Part shown: piece after piece, positions 62,101 to 64,000 of the stretch
Numbering within the stretch: the first letter of the stretch is position 1
Layout: the number at the start of each line of letters is the position of its first letter
NCBI GenBank assembly: GCA_029718625.1
Contig: CM056380.1
Coordinates: 42,951,689 to 43,015,688, forward strand
Length of the DNA stretch: 64,000 nucleotides
DNA from: Synaphobranchus kaupii
Taxonomy: Eukaryota > Chordata > Actinopteri > Anguilliformes > Synaphobranchidae
Reading direction: 5' to 3'
Notes under the pieces: generated by a model
What the model saw: the letters and a program-made list of their open reading frames with translations, nothing else
Databases searched by the model: none
Told to the model about the DNA's origin: nothing
Position numbers and translations under genes: made by a program

Positions 62101-63856
62101 AGGAAACCAAGATTGATTGTGACACACACACAACACTTTCAGGCAGCGACGTGGCTCGGATATGAACGCTGACGGAAAACAGAGGTGTATGCTGGGAGGA
62201 GAGGAGACGGTTGGCGGCTCTGACCTTGGTTGAGGGGGATTGTGGGCACTCGGCTGGCGTTGAATAAGAAGATGTCCGAGCCGCTCTCCTCGCTGCCCCC
62301 CGAGCAGGAGTTGAGACTCAGGGTGAGCCAGAGCTGCAGCAGAGACTCCAGCTGAAGGAACGCACCAGACACAGGCACACACACGTACGTACATCAATAA
62401 TTCACAATGGTCACCAAAACAGAACTCAAACACCGCAAAACCCTTTATTTTATGGCTTCTAGTTACTTCATTAATGACACATGATCATTTCTCAATGCTT
62501 TCTTCTATATGGAAAACAAATAGTGTGCAGTTGTGTCACTATGGGCTCTTTGGTAATGAGGACTCCTAGGCTCCACAGGCCATAAGACAGCCTGGAACAC
62601 AGAGAGGTTCTTACCTGTACATGGTGCACCTGAAGCATGGAAAAGAGCTTGTTGAAGCAGGCACTCAGCATGGGGATGGAGGAGGACTGTACCATCAGTC
62701 CGCAGCCCTGGGGGGAGCCGTGGAGCCCCCGCAGCAGGGAGTCGTCCGTGCCGTTGGCAGACTGAGACACTGCAGGGGGGAGAGCACAGGACTCCTCACA
62801 TATCTCATGACAGGATGACAGATACATACGTTTTAATAGCAAAAGGGTGTCGGTTCATGTCAGGCTTACTATGTGTGCTTCCACACTTAAGTGTGGTGTC
62901 AAATCGCTGCTATGAAGAGGATATGGTTCAGTCCCCAAACATTAGAGCATGACAAGGAGCCATATGCATGTACCTGTAGGGAAGGTGTATGTGCCTATGT
63001 ACCTGTGGGGCAGGTGGAGGTGCATATGTACCTGTGGGGCAGGTGGAGGTGAATATGTACCTGTGGGGCAGGTGGAGGTGTATGTGTACCTGTGGGGGAG
63101 GTGGAGGTGCATGTGTACCTGTGGGGCAGGTGGAGGTGTATGTGTACCTGTGGGGGAGGTGGAGGTCAGCGCTTGCAGGATGGAGTCGGCCTCCAGCGTG
63201 GCCATCATCTTCAGCATGAGCTCAGCCTGCTGCTCCAGGCCCACCTCCAGTCGGGCGTCCAGCGCTGTGGAGGGGGGGAGGGGTGGAGGGGCAGAGAGTG
63301 AGGGAGATGAAGACATAACTGAATTCATGGACCAGAATCGGGATTTAACATTAAAATTTAAAAAACCTCTTCCATTTGAGACTTGGAAGTCCAAAAGTCA
63401 GCATTGAAATGTTTCTGATACAATACAACACAAGCAGTCCACATGAGCTAGACTAAATGAGTTCATGAAACTGGCTTGTCCTTATAAGCGCTTGTCATGC
63501 TAACTGTTAATAAGCACCGCAAGCAAGTTTACAATCTGTTGATAAAGTTGCCTTAGGGAACTATAACAAACATCCAAATGAGTAAACCGAAACTACGAAA
63601 ACCGCCAGTCCCTAAAAACGGAAAGCTAACATTAACTCGCTACCATGTGAGCGATATGAGCGAATGAGCTCATCTGTATCCGTGACTCCACGCGTGCGTT
63701 ACCTTGTGACACTGACACAGAGAGGCTTTGGGATCCAGGCTTCTCTGCGGCGGCTGGCGGCTTAGACACAGGGATGCCCACACCCCCAATGTAAGGATTG
63801 TAACTATACGTGCCATAGTCAGCACCCCAGTAGTCATACCAGGTGCTGCTTATAGG
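25790..63856 (-). CDS. birc6: birc6 (partial): 27 internal coding exons
   Basis: BIRC6 (BRUCE/Apollon) is a very large cytosolic/trans-Golgi-associated E2/E3 ubiquitin ligase that binds and ubiquitylates caspases, SMAC and HTRA2 and acts in cytokinesis and autophagy control (family knowledge). Seen here: 27 exons, read right to left, whose translations follow vertebrate BIRC6 without a gap. The total is 5,647 nt (1,882 codons plus one base), roughly human residues 2,400-4,300 by my estimate. Every junction keeps phase; donors are GT except a GC donor at exon 23; all acceptors are AG. The segment covers part of the central helical-repeat scaffold, a beta-sandwich carbohydrate-binding-like module (exons 12-13) and the region reported as ubiquitin-like (exons 21-22). 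The N-terminal BIR region (off the right edge) and the C-terminal UBC domain (not found to the left) are absent. Exon numbers below count from the right edge of this window. Identification rests on recalled protein similarity, but long identical stretches make it secure. Confidence 0.97.
26041..26315. repeat. ~28-29-bp minisatellite, about 10 copies
   Basis: Units CAGGACATTCATAACACA plus TGCATAACA, with variable spacing. Same family as 24,238-24,332. Confidence 0.88.
26588..26752 (-). CDS. birc6: birc6 exon 26
   Basis: 55 codons, phase 0 on both sides: [55 protein letters not shown]. Acceptor cgcccag was chosen over the next AG because PQV is conserved. Donor gtaagc. A 63-64-bp repeat array begins 12 bp upstream of the acceptor. 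Confidence 0.95.
26765..27035. repeat. 63-64-bp tandem repeat, about 4 copies
   Basis: ACCCGGGTACCCTGGTCACT recurs at 63, 64 and 64 bp. It begins only 12 bp upstream of the exon 26 acceptor on the coding strand. Confidence 0.9.
27036..29684. other. birc6 intron between exons 25 and 26
   Basis: No extra exon found. C runs at 27,626-27,644 and 27,800-27,824. GC-rich 28,090-28,450 has open frames without recognised homology. 28,450-29,190 is unique and AT-rich (candidate CNE). 29,270-29,310 has GGGCGGGGCAT-type short repeats. Confidence 0.5.
29685..29902 (-). CDS. birc6: birc6 exon 25
   Basis: 218 nt: [72 protein letters not shown]. The polypyrimidine tract is a run of 10 C before AG. Donor gtgagt. 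Confidence 0.96.
29903..30728. other. birc6 intron between exons 24 and 25
   Basis: Unique AT-rich sequence without repeats from about 30,010 to 30,600, including several ATTAG and TAATTT cores; possible conserved non-coding element. No gene. Confidence 0.4.
30729..31029 (-). CDS. birc6: birc6 exon 24
   Basis: 301 nt: [90 protein letters not shown]. Acceptor ctcccag, donor gtaagt. Confidence 0.96.
31030..32641. other. birc6 intron between exons 23 and 24 (GC-AG type)
   Basis: No further exon. Purine-rich GAGAGC tract at 31,862-31,895 and a duplicated short motif (gttctattggcc) at 32,047-32,080. The intron uses the GC donor of exon 23. Confidence 0.5.
32642..32838 (-). CDS. birc6: birc6 exon 23 (GC donor)
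   Basis: 197 nt: [60 protein letters not shown]. Frame and protein alignment place the boundary at CAGCAG|GCAAGC, a GC donor with an otherwise ideal consensus; no GT lies at the required position. Acceptor cctgcag. Confidence 0.94.
32839..36445. other. birc6 intron (exons 22-23), right part of long intron first half
   Basis: No exon recognised. C run at 34,079-34,092. GA-rich low-complexity tract at 34,195-34,370. 33,150-33,240 resembles a short degraded fish repeat (gtcctggaggtccacagtg). 33,540-34,060 and 35,150-35,350 are unique and relatively GC-rich. Confidence 0.45.
36446..36668 (-). repeat. tRNA-derived SINE with L2/UnaL2-type tail
   Basis: Read on the minus strand: an A-box-like tagtctaatggttaa, a B-box-like ggttcgattcc, then the SINE body and the tail stem-loop sequence GATAAGAGCGTCTGCTAAAT ending in tgtaatgtaatg. 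This tail is characteristic of LINE2-mobilised fish SINEs such as those of eel. Confidence 0.88.
37035..37130. repeat. Short tandem repeat of GCAGAGGCAAACGG units
   Basis: Two to three imperfect copies of cgcagaggcaaacgggc and gcacggggaaatcaa. Confidence 0.6.
37302..37904. mobile_element. 603-bp non-autonomous TTAA element
   Basis: The ends are AGCACAACTGAACTTT and its exact reverse complement, flanked by TTAA at 37,298-37,301 and 37,905-37,908. Longer internal inverted arms (GATAATCCAGAATAGGGTAT and its complement near 37,775-37,794; CGGTCTCAAAATGACACTTC and its complement) make most of it a foldback. No transposase. TTAA target use fits piggyBac or Kolobok-type elements. Confidence 0.88.
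37909..39203. other. birc6 intron (exons 22-23), upstream part
   Basis: No exon recognised. 38,160-38,400 resembles a degraded interspersed element (aagaacataagaatacacaa). (TA)n at 38,417-38,450. 39,130-39,170 is GT-rich close to the exon 22 donor. Confidence 0.5.
39204..39377 (-). CDS. birc6: birc6 exon 22 (poly-C acceptor)
   Basis: 174 nt: [57 protein letters not shown]. The acceptor is a run of about 27 C before AG on the coding strand. Donor gtattc, phase 1 on both sides. It is followed by a 6.4-kb intron. Confidence 0.95.
39816..39977 (-). CDS. birc6: birc6 exon 21 (ubiquitin-like region begins)
   Basis: 162 nt: [20 protein letters not shown], then [14 protein letters not shown] basic, proline-rich linker leads into the region reported as ubiquitin-like in BIRC6. 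Acceptor ctctcag, donor gtcagt, phase 1 on both sides. Confidence 0.95.
40061..40205 (-). repeat. tRNA-SINE, truncated copy
   Basis: ATTACAGGCATTTAGCAGAC and gaagcaattcaggttaagta align with the SINE at 36,446-36,668; the tRNA-like head is incomplete. Confidence 0.82.
40206..40999. other. birc6 intron between exons 20 and 21, remainder
   Basis: AT-rich unique sequence, A run at 40,746-40,757. Nothing coding recognised. Confidence 0.45.
41000..41131 (-). CDS. birc6: birc6 exon 20 (Lys/Glu-rich linker)
   Basis: 132 nt: [44 protein letters not shown] highly charged, probably disordered or helical linker. Acceptor cctgcag, donor gtacgc, phase 1 on both sides (skippable in frame). Confidence 0.95.
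41132..43297. other. birc6 intron between exons 19 and 20
   Basis: No extra exon recognised. 41,780-42,400 is mildly GC-rich with open frames of unknown meaning. 42,772-42,985 is a GT/GTGA microsatellite and 43,085-43,244 a (GT)n-(GA)n compound microsatellite. Confidence 0.5.
42772..43244. repeat. (GT)n and (GA)n compound microsatellites
   Basis: GT-rich block with GAGTATATGCGTGAGAGTG interruptions (42,772-42,985), then GAGT/GT and a long GA block (43,090-43,244). Confidence 0.92.
43298..43427 (-). CDS. birc6: birc6 exon 19
   Basis: 43 codons plus 1 nt: [43 protein letters not shown]. Acceptor tcccag, donor gtacgt. Nearly invariant in vertebrates. Confidence 0.96.
43640..43812. repeat. G run and 28-bp repeat, about 4 copies
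   Basis: A G run near 43,651-43,667 is followed by CACAGCACAGGCCCAACATG units at 28-bp spacing. Confidence 0.9.
43813..46386. other. birc6 intron between exons 18 and 19; candidate regulatory stretch
   Basis: 44,400-45,650 is a long, repeat-free, AT-rich region with many homeodomain-like cores (ggtctaattgagc, cgttaattacgtgg, aatttagcg). By look it is the best conserved-non-coding candidate of the window. It is followed by an interspersed repeat at 45,906-46,222. Confidence 0.4.
45906..46222 (+). repeat. Interspersed repeat common in fish
   Basis: Contains GGCTGGAGCCTATCCCAGCA, ttcactcacacactcatacc, GGGCAATTTAGACTCTCCCA and tgggaggaaacccacgcaaa, hallmarks of a family very frequent in teleost genomes. 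I recall the motifs but not the class with certainty. Confidence 0.8.
46387..46530 (-). CDS. birc6: birc6 exon 18
   Basis: 48 codons, phase 0 on both sides: [48 protein letters not shown]. Acceptor cctgcag, donor gtaggt. A symmetric exon, so skipping it would keep frame. Confidence 0.96.
46930..47131. repeat. Decamer repeat abutting the exon 17 donor
   Basis: Imperfect ATGCGCTGTA/ATGCACTGAT units run up to the donor. On the coding strand the first units CAGTGCATAT start directly after CAG|GTA. Confidence 0.88.
47132..47957 (-). CDS. birc6: birc6 exon 17 (large, GC-rich)
   Basis: 826 nt, 275 codons plus 1: [115 protein letters not shown] and NNQRLMAQ. It is much more GC-rich than its surroundings, with Ala/Ser/Pro-rich linkers that differ from mammals. 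Acceptor cctgcag, donor gtacag; a decamer repeat begins right at the donor. Confidence 0.96.
47958..48330. other. birc6 intron between exons 16 and 17, left part
   Basis: 48,000-48,090 resembles a degraded short repeat (tcaactccagtcctgatgg). The rest is AT-rich and unassigned. It ends in TAGTACAGAACTATA, the left copy of the target duplication of the insertion that follows. Confidence 0.5.
48331..48655. mobile_element. Foldback insertion with 15-bp target duplication
   Basis: Flanked by TAGTACAGAACTATA on both sides (48,316-48,330; 48,656-48,670). The right two thirds is a near-perfect inverted repeat of about 100-bp arms (GAAGAAGTTTGTAGTCCAAG and its complement; CAACATGTTTCGGCC and its complement). 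The centre contains CCTGATGAAGGCC and GGCCGAAACATG, a pattern seen in Penelope-like elements. A variable-length long duplication fits a retroelement, but the family is unproven. Confidence 0.8.
48671..49180. other. birc6 intron between exons 16 and 17, right part
   Basis: AT-rich with a T run at 48,706-48,719. No coding content or repeats recognised. Confidence 0.5.
49181..49402 (-). CDS. birc6: birc6 exon 16 (poly-C acceptor)
   Basis: 222 nt: [20 protein letters not shown], then [20 protein letters not shown] and [20 protein letters not shown]. On the coding strand the polypyrimidine tract is a 21-nt run of C before ACAG. Donor gtgagt. Confidence 0.95.
49403..49864. other. birc6 intron between exons 15 and 16
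   Basis: Starts with the G run (49,407-49,427) that forms the exon 16 polypyrimidine tract on the coding strand. 49,470-49,720 (aataataca…caaagtgctttacaaaa…atgggttttaagcc) resembles a degraded fish interspersed element of uncertain class. Confidence 0.5.
49865..49973 (-). CDS. birc6: birc6 exon 15
   Basis: 109 nt: [35 protein letters not shown]. The split codon with exon 14 reads AAT (Asn) where mammals have Asp. Acceptor gtttag, donor gtataa. Confidence 0.95.
50180..51780. repeat. 30-bp-based minisatellite, large
   Basis: Built from ATCTGCAGTAGTGTAAACTC + CAGTGGTATA (30 bp) interleaved with shorter TAATATAATATAGTGGTATA blocks. It starts about 35 bp downstream of the exon 14 donor on the coding strand. 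Its multiple-of-3 core keeps frames open over hundreds of bases. Confidence 0.95.
51814..52070 (-). CDS. birc6: birc6 exon 14
   Basis: 257 nt: [60 protein letters not shown], ending CAASGTDPT. Acceptor cacgcag, donor gtacgc. The reading frame happens to stay open through the donor into the adjoining 30-bp minisatellite. Confidence 0.96.
52071..52594. other. birc6 intron between exons 13 and 14, left part
   Basis: Holds the small TIR element at 52,153-52,328 and otherwise unassigned AT-rich sequence. Confidence 0.5.
52153..52328. mobile_element. Small TIR element (MITE), ~175 bp
   Basis: The ends are GGCTGCGTTCGGAATG and its inverted counterpart (CATTCCGAACGCAGCC), with similarity continuing inwards (ctatttagggggttggc versus gccaatcccctaaatag). 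No clear target duplication was found, so the superfamily is open. Confidence 0.78.
52595..52890 (-). repeat. 5S rRNA-derived SINE
   Basis: On the minus strand, AGCTAAGCAGGTGTAGG, then GGTTAGTACTTGGATGGGAG, matches the internal-promoter part of 5S rRNA. It is followed by atgagacattaaaccaaggt and tgctgactcaacgcagtcat, the body of the SINE3-type family. The 5S part (about 52,813-52,860) has substitutions, so it is a SINE and not a 5S gene. Confidence 0.85.
52915..53224. repeat. 41-bp minisatellite, left block
   Basis: Units CCAGTCCAGCTGCGGTCCTA plus ACGGTCATCATTCACAGTCA. Interrupted by the element at 53,225-54,020; the array resumes afterwards. Confidence 0.93.
53225..54020. mobile_element. 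hAT-type non-autonomous element, 796 bp, with 8-bp TSD
   Basis: Ends TAGGGGTGTTAACGATT and TTTGCAACCCTA; both ends carry ATCGATCGATTAA-type sequence in inverted orientation. A perfect 8-bp target duplication GTCCTAAC flanks it (53,217-53,224; 54,021-54,028), and the duplicated bases belong to the host minisatellite unit. No intact transposase frame. Confidence 0.9.
54021..54512. repeat. 41-bp minisatellite, right block
   Basis: Continuation of the 52,915-53,224 array, ending about 35 bp before the exon 13 donor. Units carry small indels and variants (cggtcaatattcacaataac). Confidence 0.93.
54549..54828 (-). CDS. birc6: birc6 exon 13 (end of beta-sandwich module)
   Basis: 280 nt: [60 protein letters not shown] and [14 protein letters not shown]. 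Acceptor cccccag, donor gtcagc, phase 1 in and 2 out. Near-identical to the mammalian protein. Confidence 0.96.
54855..55032. repeat. Degenerate ~46-bp tandem repeat
   Basis: Four imperfect units of the type catttacacatccatttaaa plus cgacttacgctgaacacg, beginning about 27 bp upstream of the exon 13 acceptor. Confidence 0.75.
55033..55941. other. birc6 intron between exons 12 and 13, remainder
   Basis: Unassigned, then a GGAAT/GAAAT-type pentamer repeat at about 55,790-55,925 that runs almost to the exon 12 donor. Confidence 0.6.
55942..56142 (-). CDS. birc6: birc6 exon 12 (start of beta-sandwich module)
   Basis: Two bases plus 66 codons plus 1 nt: [20 protein letters not shown], then [20 protein letters not shown] and [11 protein letters not shown]. 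With exon 13 it forms a discoidin/carbohydrate-binding-like beta-sandwich (inference from the WCDLTIHL and VSVEISADG pattern and from published BIRC6 domain descriptions). Donor gtgagt. Confidence 0.95.
56321..56965. repeat. 47-bp minisatellite derived from the exon 11 donor
   Basis: About 14 units containing GAGCGGCTGGTTTGGGCCTA and GAGGTGTGAGAGTAACGGAC. On the coding strand each unit includes CCGCTCG|GT or a variant, as at the exon 11 boundary, and continues with the same intron bases. Confidence 0.93.
56966..57160 (-). CDS. birc6: birc6 exon 11, abutting a 47-bp minisatellite
   Basis: Two bases plus 64 codons plus 1 nt: [20 protein letters not shown] to [14 protein letters not shown]. Acceptor tcctcag. 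The exon ends CCGCTCG|GTACCG, and that exon/intron boundary is copied many times in the neighbouring array (56,321-56,965). Confidence 0.95.
57161..58078. other. birc6 introns around exon 10
   Basis: 57,395-57,490 has a ~24-bp repeated cattcagagcacatagaaac. A GA-rich tract lies at 57,653-57,712. Otherwise nothing beyond exon 10. Confidence 0.55.
57555..57651 (-). CDS. birc6: birc6 exon 10
   Basis: 32 codons plus 1 nt: [32 protein letters not shown]. Acceptor ctcccag, donor gtgagc. The junction with exon 11 makes a split Gly codon. Confidence 0.96.
58079..58254 (-). CDS. birc6: birc6 exon 9
   Basis: Two bases plus 58 codons: [20 protein letters not shown] through [15 protein letters not shown], nearly identical to mammalian BIRC6. 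Acceptor gttgcag, donor gtgagc. Confidence 0.97.
58455..59146. mobile_element. TIR DNA element, ~690 bp, long inverted arms
   Basis: Both ends carry CTCTGGAAAAAATTAAGAGA in inverted orientation, and the arms stay similar for 200-300 bp (ACAGACTGTCAGCTTTA; gttttcatccatatc versus its complement). This family is very common in fish genomes. It sits in TA-rich DNA, so a TA target is likely but cannot be delimited. No transposase. Confidence 0.85.
59147..59192. repeat. (TA)n microsatellite
   Basis: TA dinucleotides directly beside the TIR element; the small tyrosine/isoleucine ORFs there are artefacts. Confidence 0.92.
59217..59397. mobile_element. Possible small hAT-like MITE
   Basis: Short inverted ends GGGTTTTCAAC and GTTGAAAACCC with ttctgatccagggaaccc inside. 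No target duplication recognised. Confidence 0.45.
59466..60034 (-). CDS. birc6: birc6 exon 8
   Basis: 569 nt: [58 protein letters not shown], ending [20 protein letters not shown] and MAMII. This is one of the most conserved stretches of BIRC6. A low-complexity Ser/Gly region in the middle differs from mammals. The acceptor is ctgaag, which is pyrimidine-poor next to AG but required by phase; the donor is gtgcgt. Confidence 0.96.
60267..60394 (-). CDS. birc6: birc6 exon 7
   Basis: 42 codons plus 2 nt: [20 protein letters not shown] to [12 protein letters not shown]. The split AG|G codon gives Arg at the junction with exon 8. Acceptor accgcag, donor gtactt. Confidence 0.95.
60395..60747. other. 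birc6 intron between exons 6 and 7
   Basis: AT-rich unique sequence, then a GC-rich ggcgggggcgggg stretch close to the exon 6 donor. No gene. Confidence 0.5.
60748..60881 (-). CDS. birc6: birc6 exon 6
   Basis: Two bases plus 44 codons: [20 protein letters not shown] to [14 protein letters not shown]. Acceptor ttctcag, donor gtacgc. The acceptor neighbourhood is duplicated in the adjoining intron array (60,884-61,160), with AG changed to AC in the copies. Confidence 0.95.
60884..61160. repeat. ~38-bp minisatellite derived from the exon 6 acceptor
   Basis: Units of CACACGTGAGAACACAAACA and CTCCTACTGTACAACACA. On the coding strand they duplicate TGTTCTCA of the acceptor, with the final AG replaced by AC. 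Confidence 0.88.
61378..61488 (-). CDS. birc6: birc6 exon 5
   Basis: Two bases plus 36 codons plus 1 nt: [20 protein letters not shown] to [12 protein letters not shown], close to identical to mammalian BIRC6. Acceptor cccacag, donor gtgagt, phase 1 on both sides. Confidence 0.95.
61489..62224. other. birc6 intron between exons 4 and 5
   Basis: Unique sequence with no recognised gene or repeat. Confidence 0.5.
62225..62351 (-). CDS. birc6: birc6 exon 4
   Basis: 42 codons plus 1 nt: [15 protein letters not shown], then a variable loop and [15 protein letters not shown]. Acceptor ccttcag, donor gtcaga. It joins exon 5 through a split GCC (Ala) codon. Confidence 0.94.
62615..62769 (-). CDS. 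birc6: birc6 exon 3
   Basis: Two bases plus 51 codons: [18 protein letters not shown], then [22 protein letters not shown] region, as in BIRC6. Acceptor ctgcag, donor gtaaga, phase 1 in and 0 out. The Ser/Gly-rich middle is the variable part of the exon in this family. Confidence 0.94.
62974..63170 (-). repeat. birc6: 29-bp minisatellite carrying seven splice-donor copies
   Basis: Units of ACCTGTGGGGCAGGTGGAGG plus TGCATATGT, exactly 29 bp apart. On the coding strand each contains CCACAG|GTACAC/AT, and the oldest copy CTACAG|GTACAT. The candidate exon ends are 63,148, 63,119, 63,090, 63,061, 63,032, 63,003 and 62,974. Confidence 0.93.
63148..63264 (-). CDS. birc6: birc6 exon 2, followed by a tandem donor array
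   Basis: Two bases plus 38 codons plus 1 nt: [20 protein letters not shown] through ALTSTSPT. The left edge was chosen because CCCACAG|GTACAC joins in frame to exon 3 ([13 protein letters not shown]). The last ~20 exon bases plus the donor are repeated six more times downstream at exact 29-bp spacing, so the true donor in vivo may vary. Confidence 0.92.
63265..63702. other. birc6 intron between exons 1 and 2
   Basis: Unique sequence; nothing recognised. Confidence 0.5.
63703..63856 (-). CDS. birc6: birc6 exon 1 of window
   Basis: This exon has 51 codons plus 1 nt (phase 0 in, 1 out). Translation starts [20 protein letters not shown] and ends [11 protein letters not shown], matching the BIRC6 segment before ALDARLEVG. 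The acceptor is ccaaag and the donor gtaacg. The upstream exon lies beyond the right edge. Confidence 0.95.
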
Positions 63857-63877
63857 CTTTGGAGGAGAAGAAAGAAA

Positions 63878-63953
63878 AAATAAATAAAAATTTAAAATAA
63901 AAAATTTAAAATAAAAAATTTAAAATAAAAAATTTAAAATAAAAAATTTAAAA
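63878..63953. repeat. 14-bp AT repeat
   Basis: ATAAAAAATTTAAA units in tandem, in the intron upstream of exon 1. Confidence 0.92.
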
Positions 63954-64000
63954 TTAAGATACAAAGCAAAGGCAAGCTGTTCCTCCATATTAAAAAGTAC

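Overview
This is animal nuclear DNA, almost certainly from a teleost fish. It is intron-rich, with very many micro- and minisatellites, tRNA-derived SINEs whose tail matches the LINE2/UnaL2 type described from eel, a 5S rRNA-derived SINE, and several short TIR elements. No bacterial or viral gene is visible. The species cannot be fixed from the sequence; an elopomorph or another early-branching teleost would fit.

The right 38 kb (25,790-63,856, minus strand) is the middle-to-late part of birc6 (BRUCE/Apollon), the giant BIR-plus-UBC E2/E3 ubiquitin ligase that restrains caspases. I assembled 27 consecutive coding exons by matching reading frame, splice phase and the remembered vertebrate protein. 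Together they make 5,647 nt (1,882 codons plus one base), with no stop, no frameshift and no missing exon. All but one intron has a GT donor; exon 23 has a GC donor. The N-terminal BIR exons lie beyond the right edge. The last roughly 550 residues, including the UBC catalytic domain, were not found: exon 27 ends in a good donor at 25,790, and nothing resembling the next exon appears in the remaining 25.8 kb to the left.

That left 25.8 kb holds one recognisable gene, on the plus strand: the fish counterpart of TUNAR, known in zebrafish as megamind or linc-birc6. Its 49-codon ORF (17,892-18,041) encodes the single-pass membrane microprotein pTUNAR, with a C-terminus nearly identical to the mammalian one. 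It lies in a GC-rich, CpG-island-like region. The arrangement suggests tunar is nested antisense inside a large birc6 intron. A predicted upstream exon joins in frame to the microprotein, which would give an N-terminally extended form.

Much of the rest is repeat. A 6-bp-TSD element (11,418-14,990) contains a TTAA-flanked element whose core has expanded into a 2.9-kb array. A hAT-type element (53,225-54,020) with a perfect 8-bp duplication sits inside a minisatellite. A 603-bp TTAA element lies at 37,302-37,904, and a foldback insertion with a 15-bp duplication at 48,331-48,655. Several birc6 intron minisatellites begin exactly at a splice site and have copied it, most strikingly a run of seven evenly spaced candidate donors at 62,974-63,148. 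AT-rich unique segments with homeodomain-like TAATTA motifs between the repeats are candidate conserved non-coding elements, judged by eye only.
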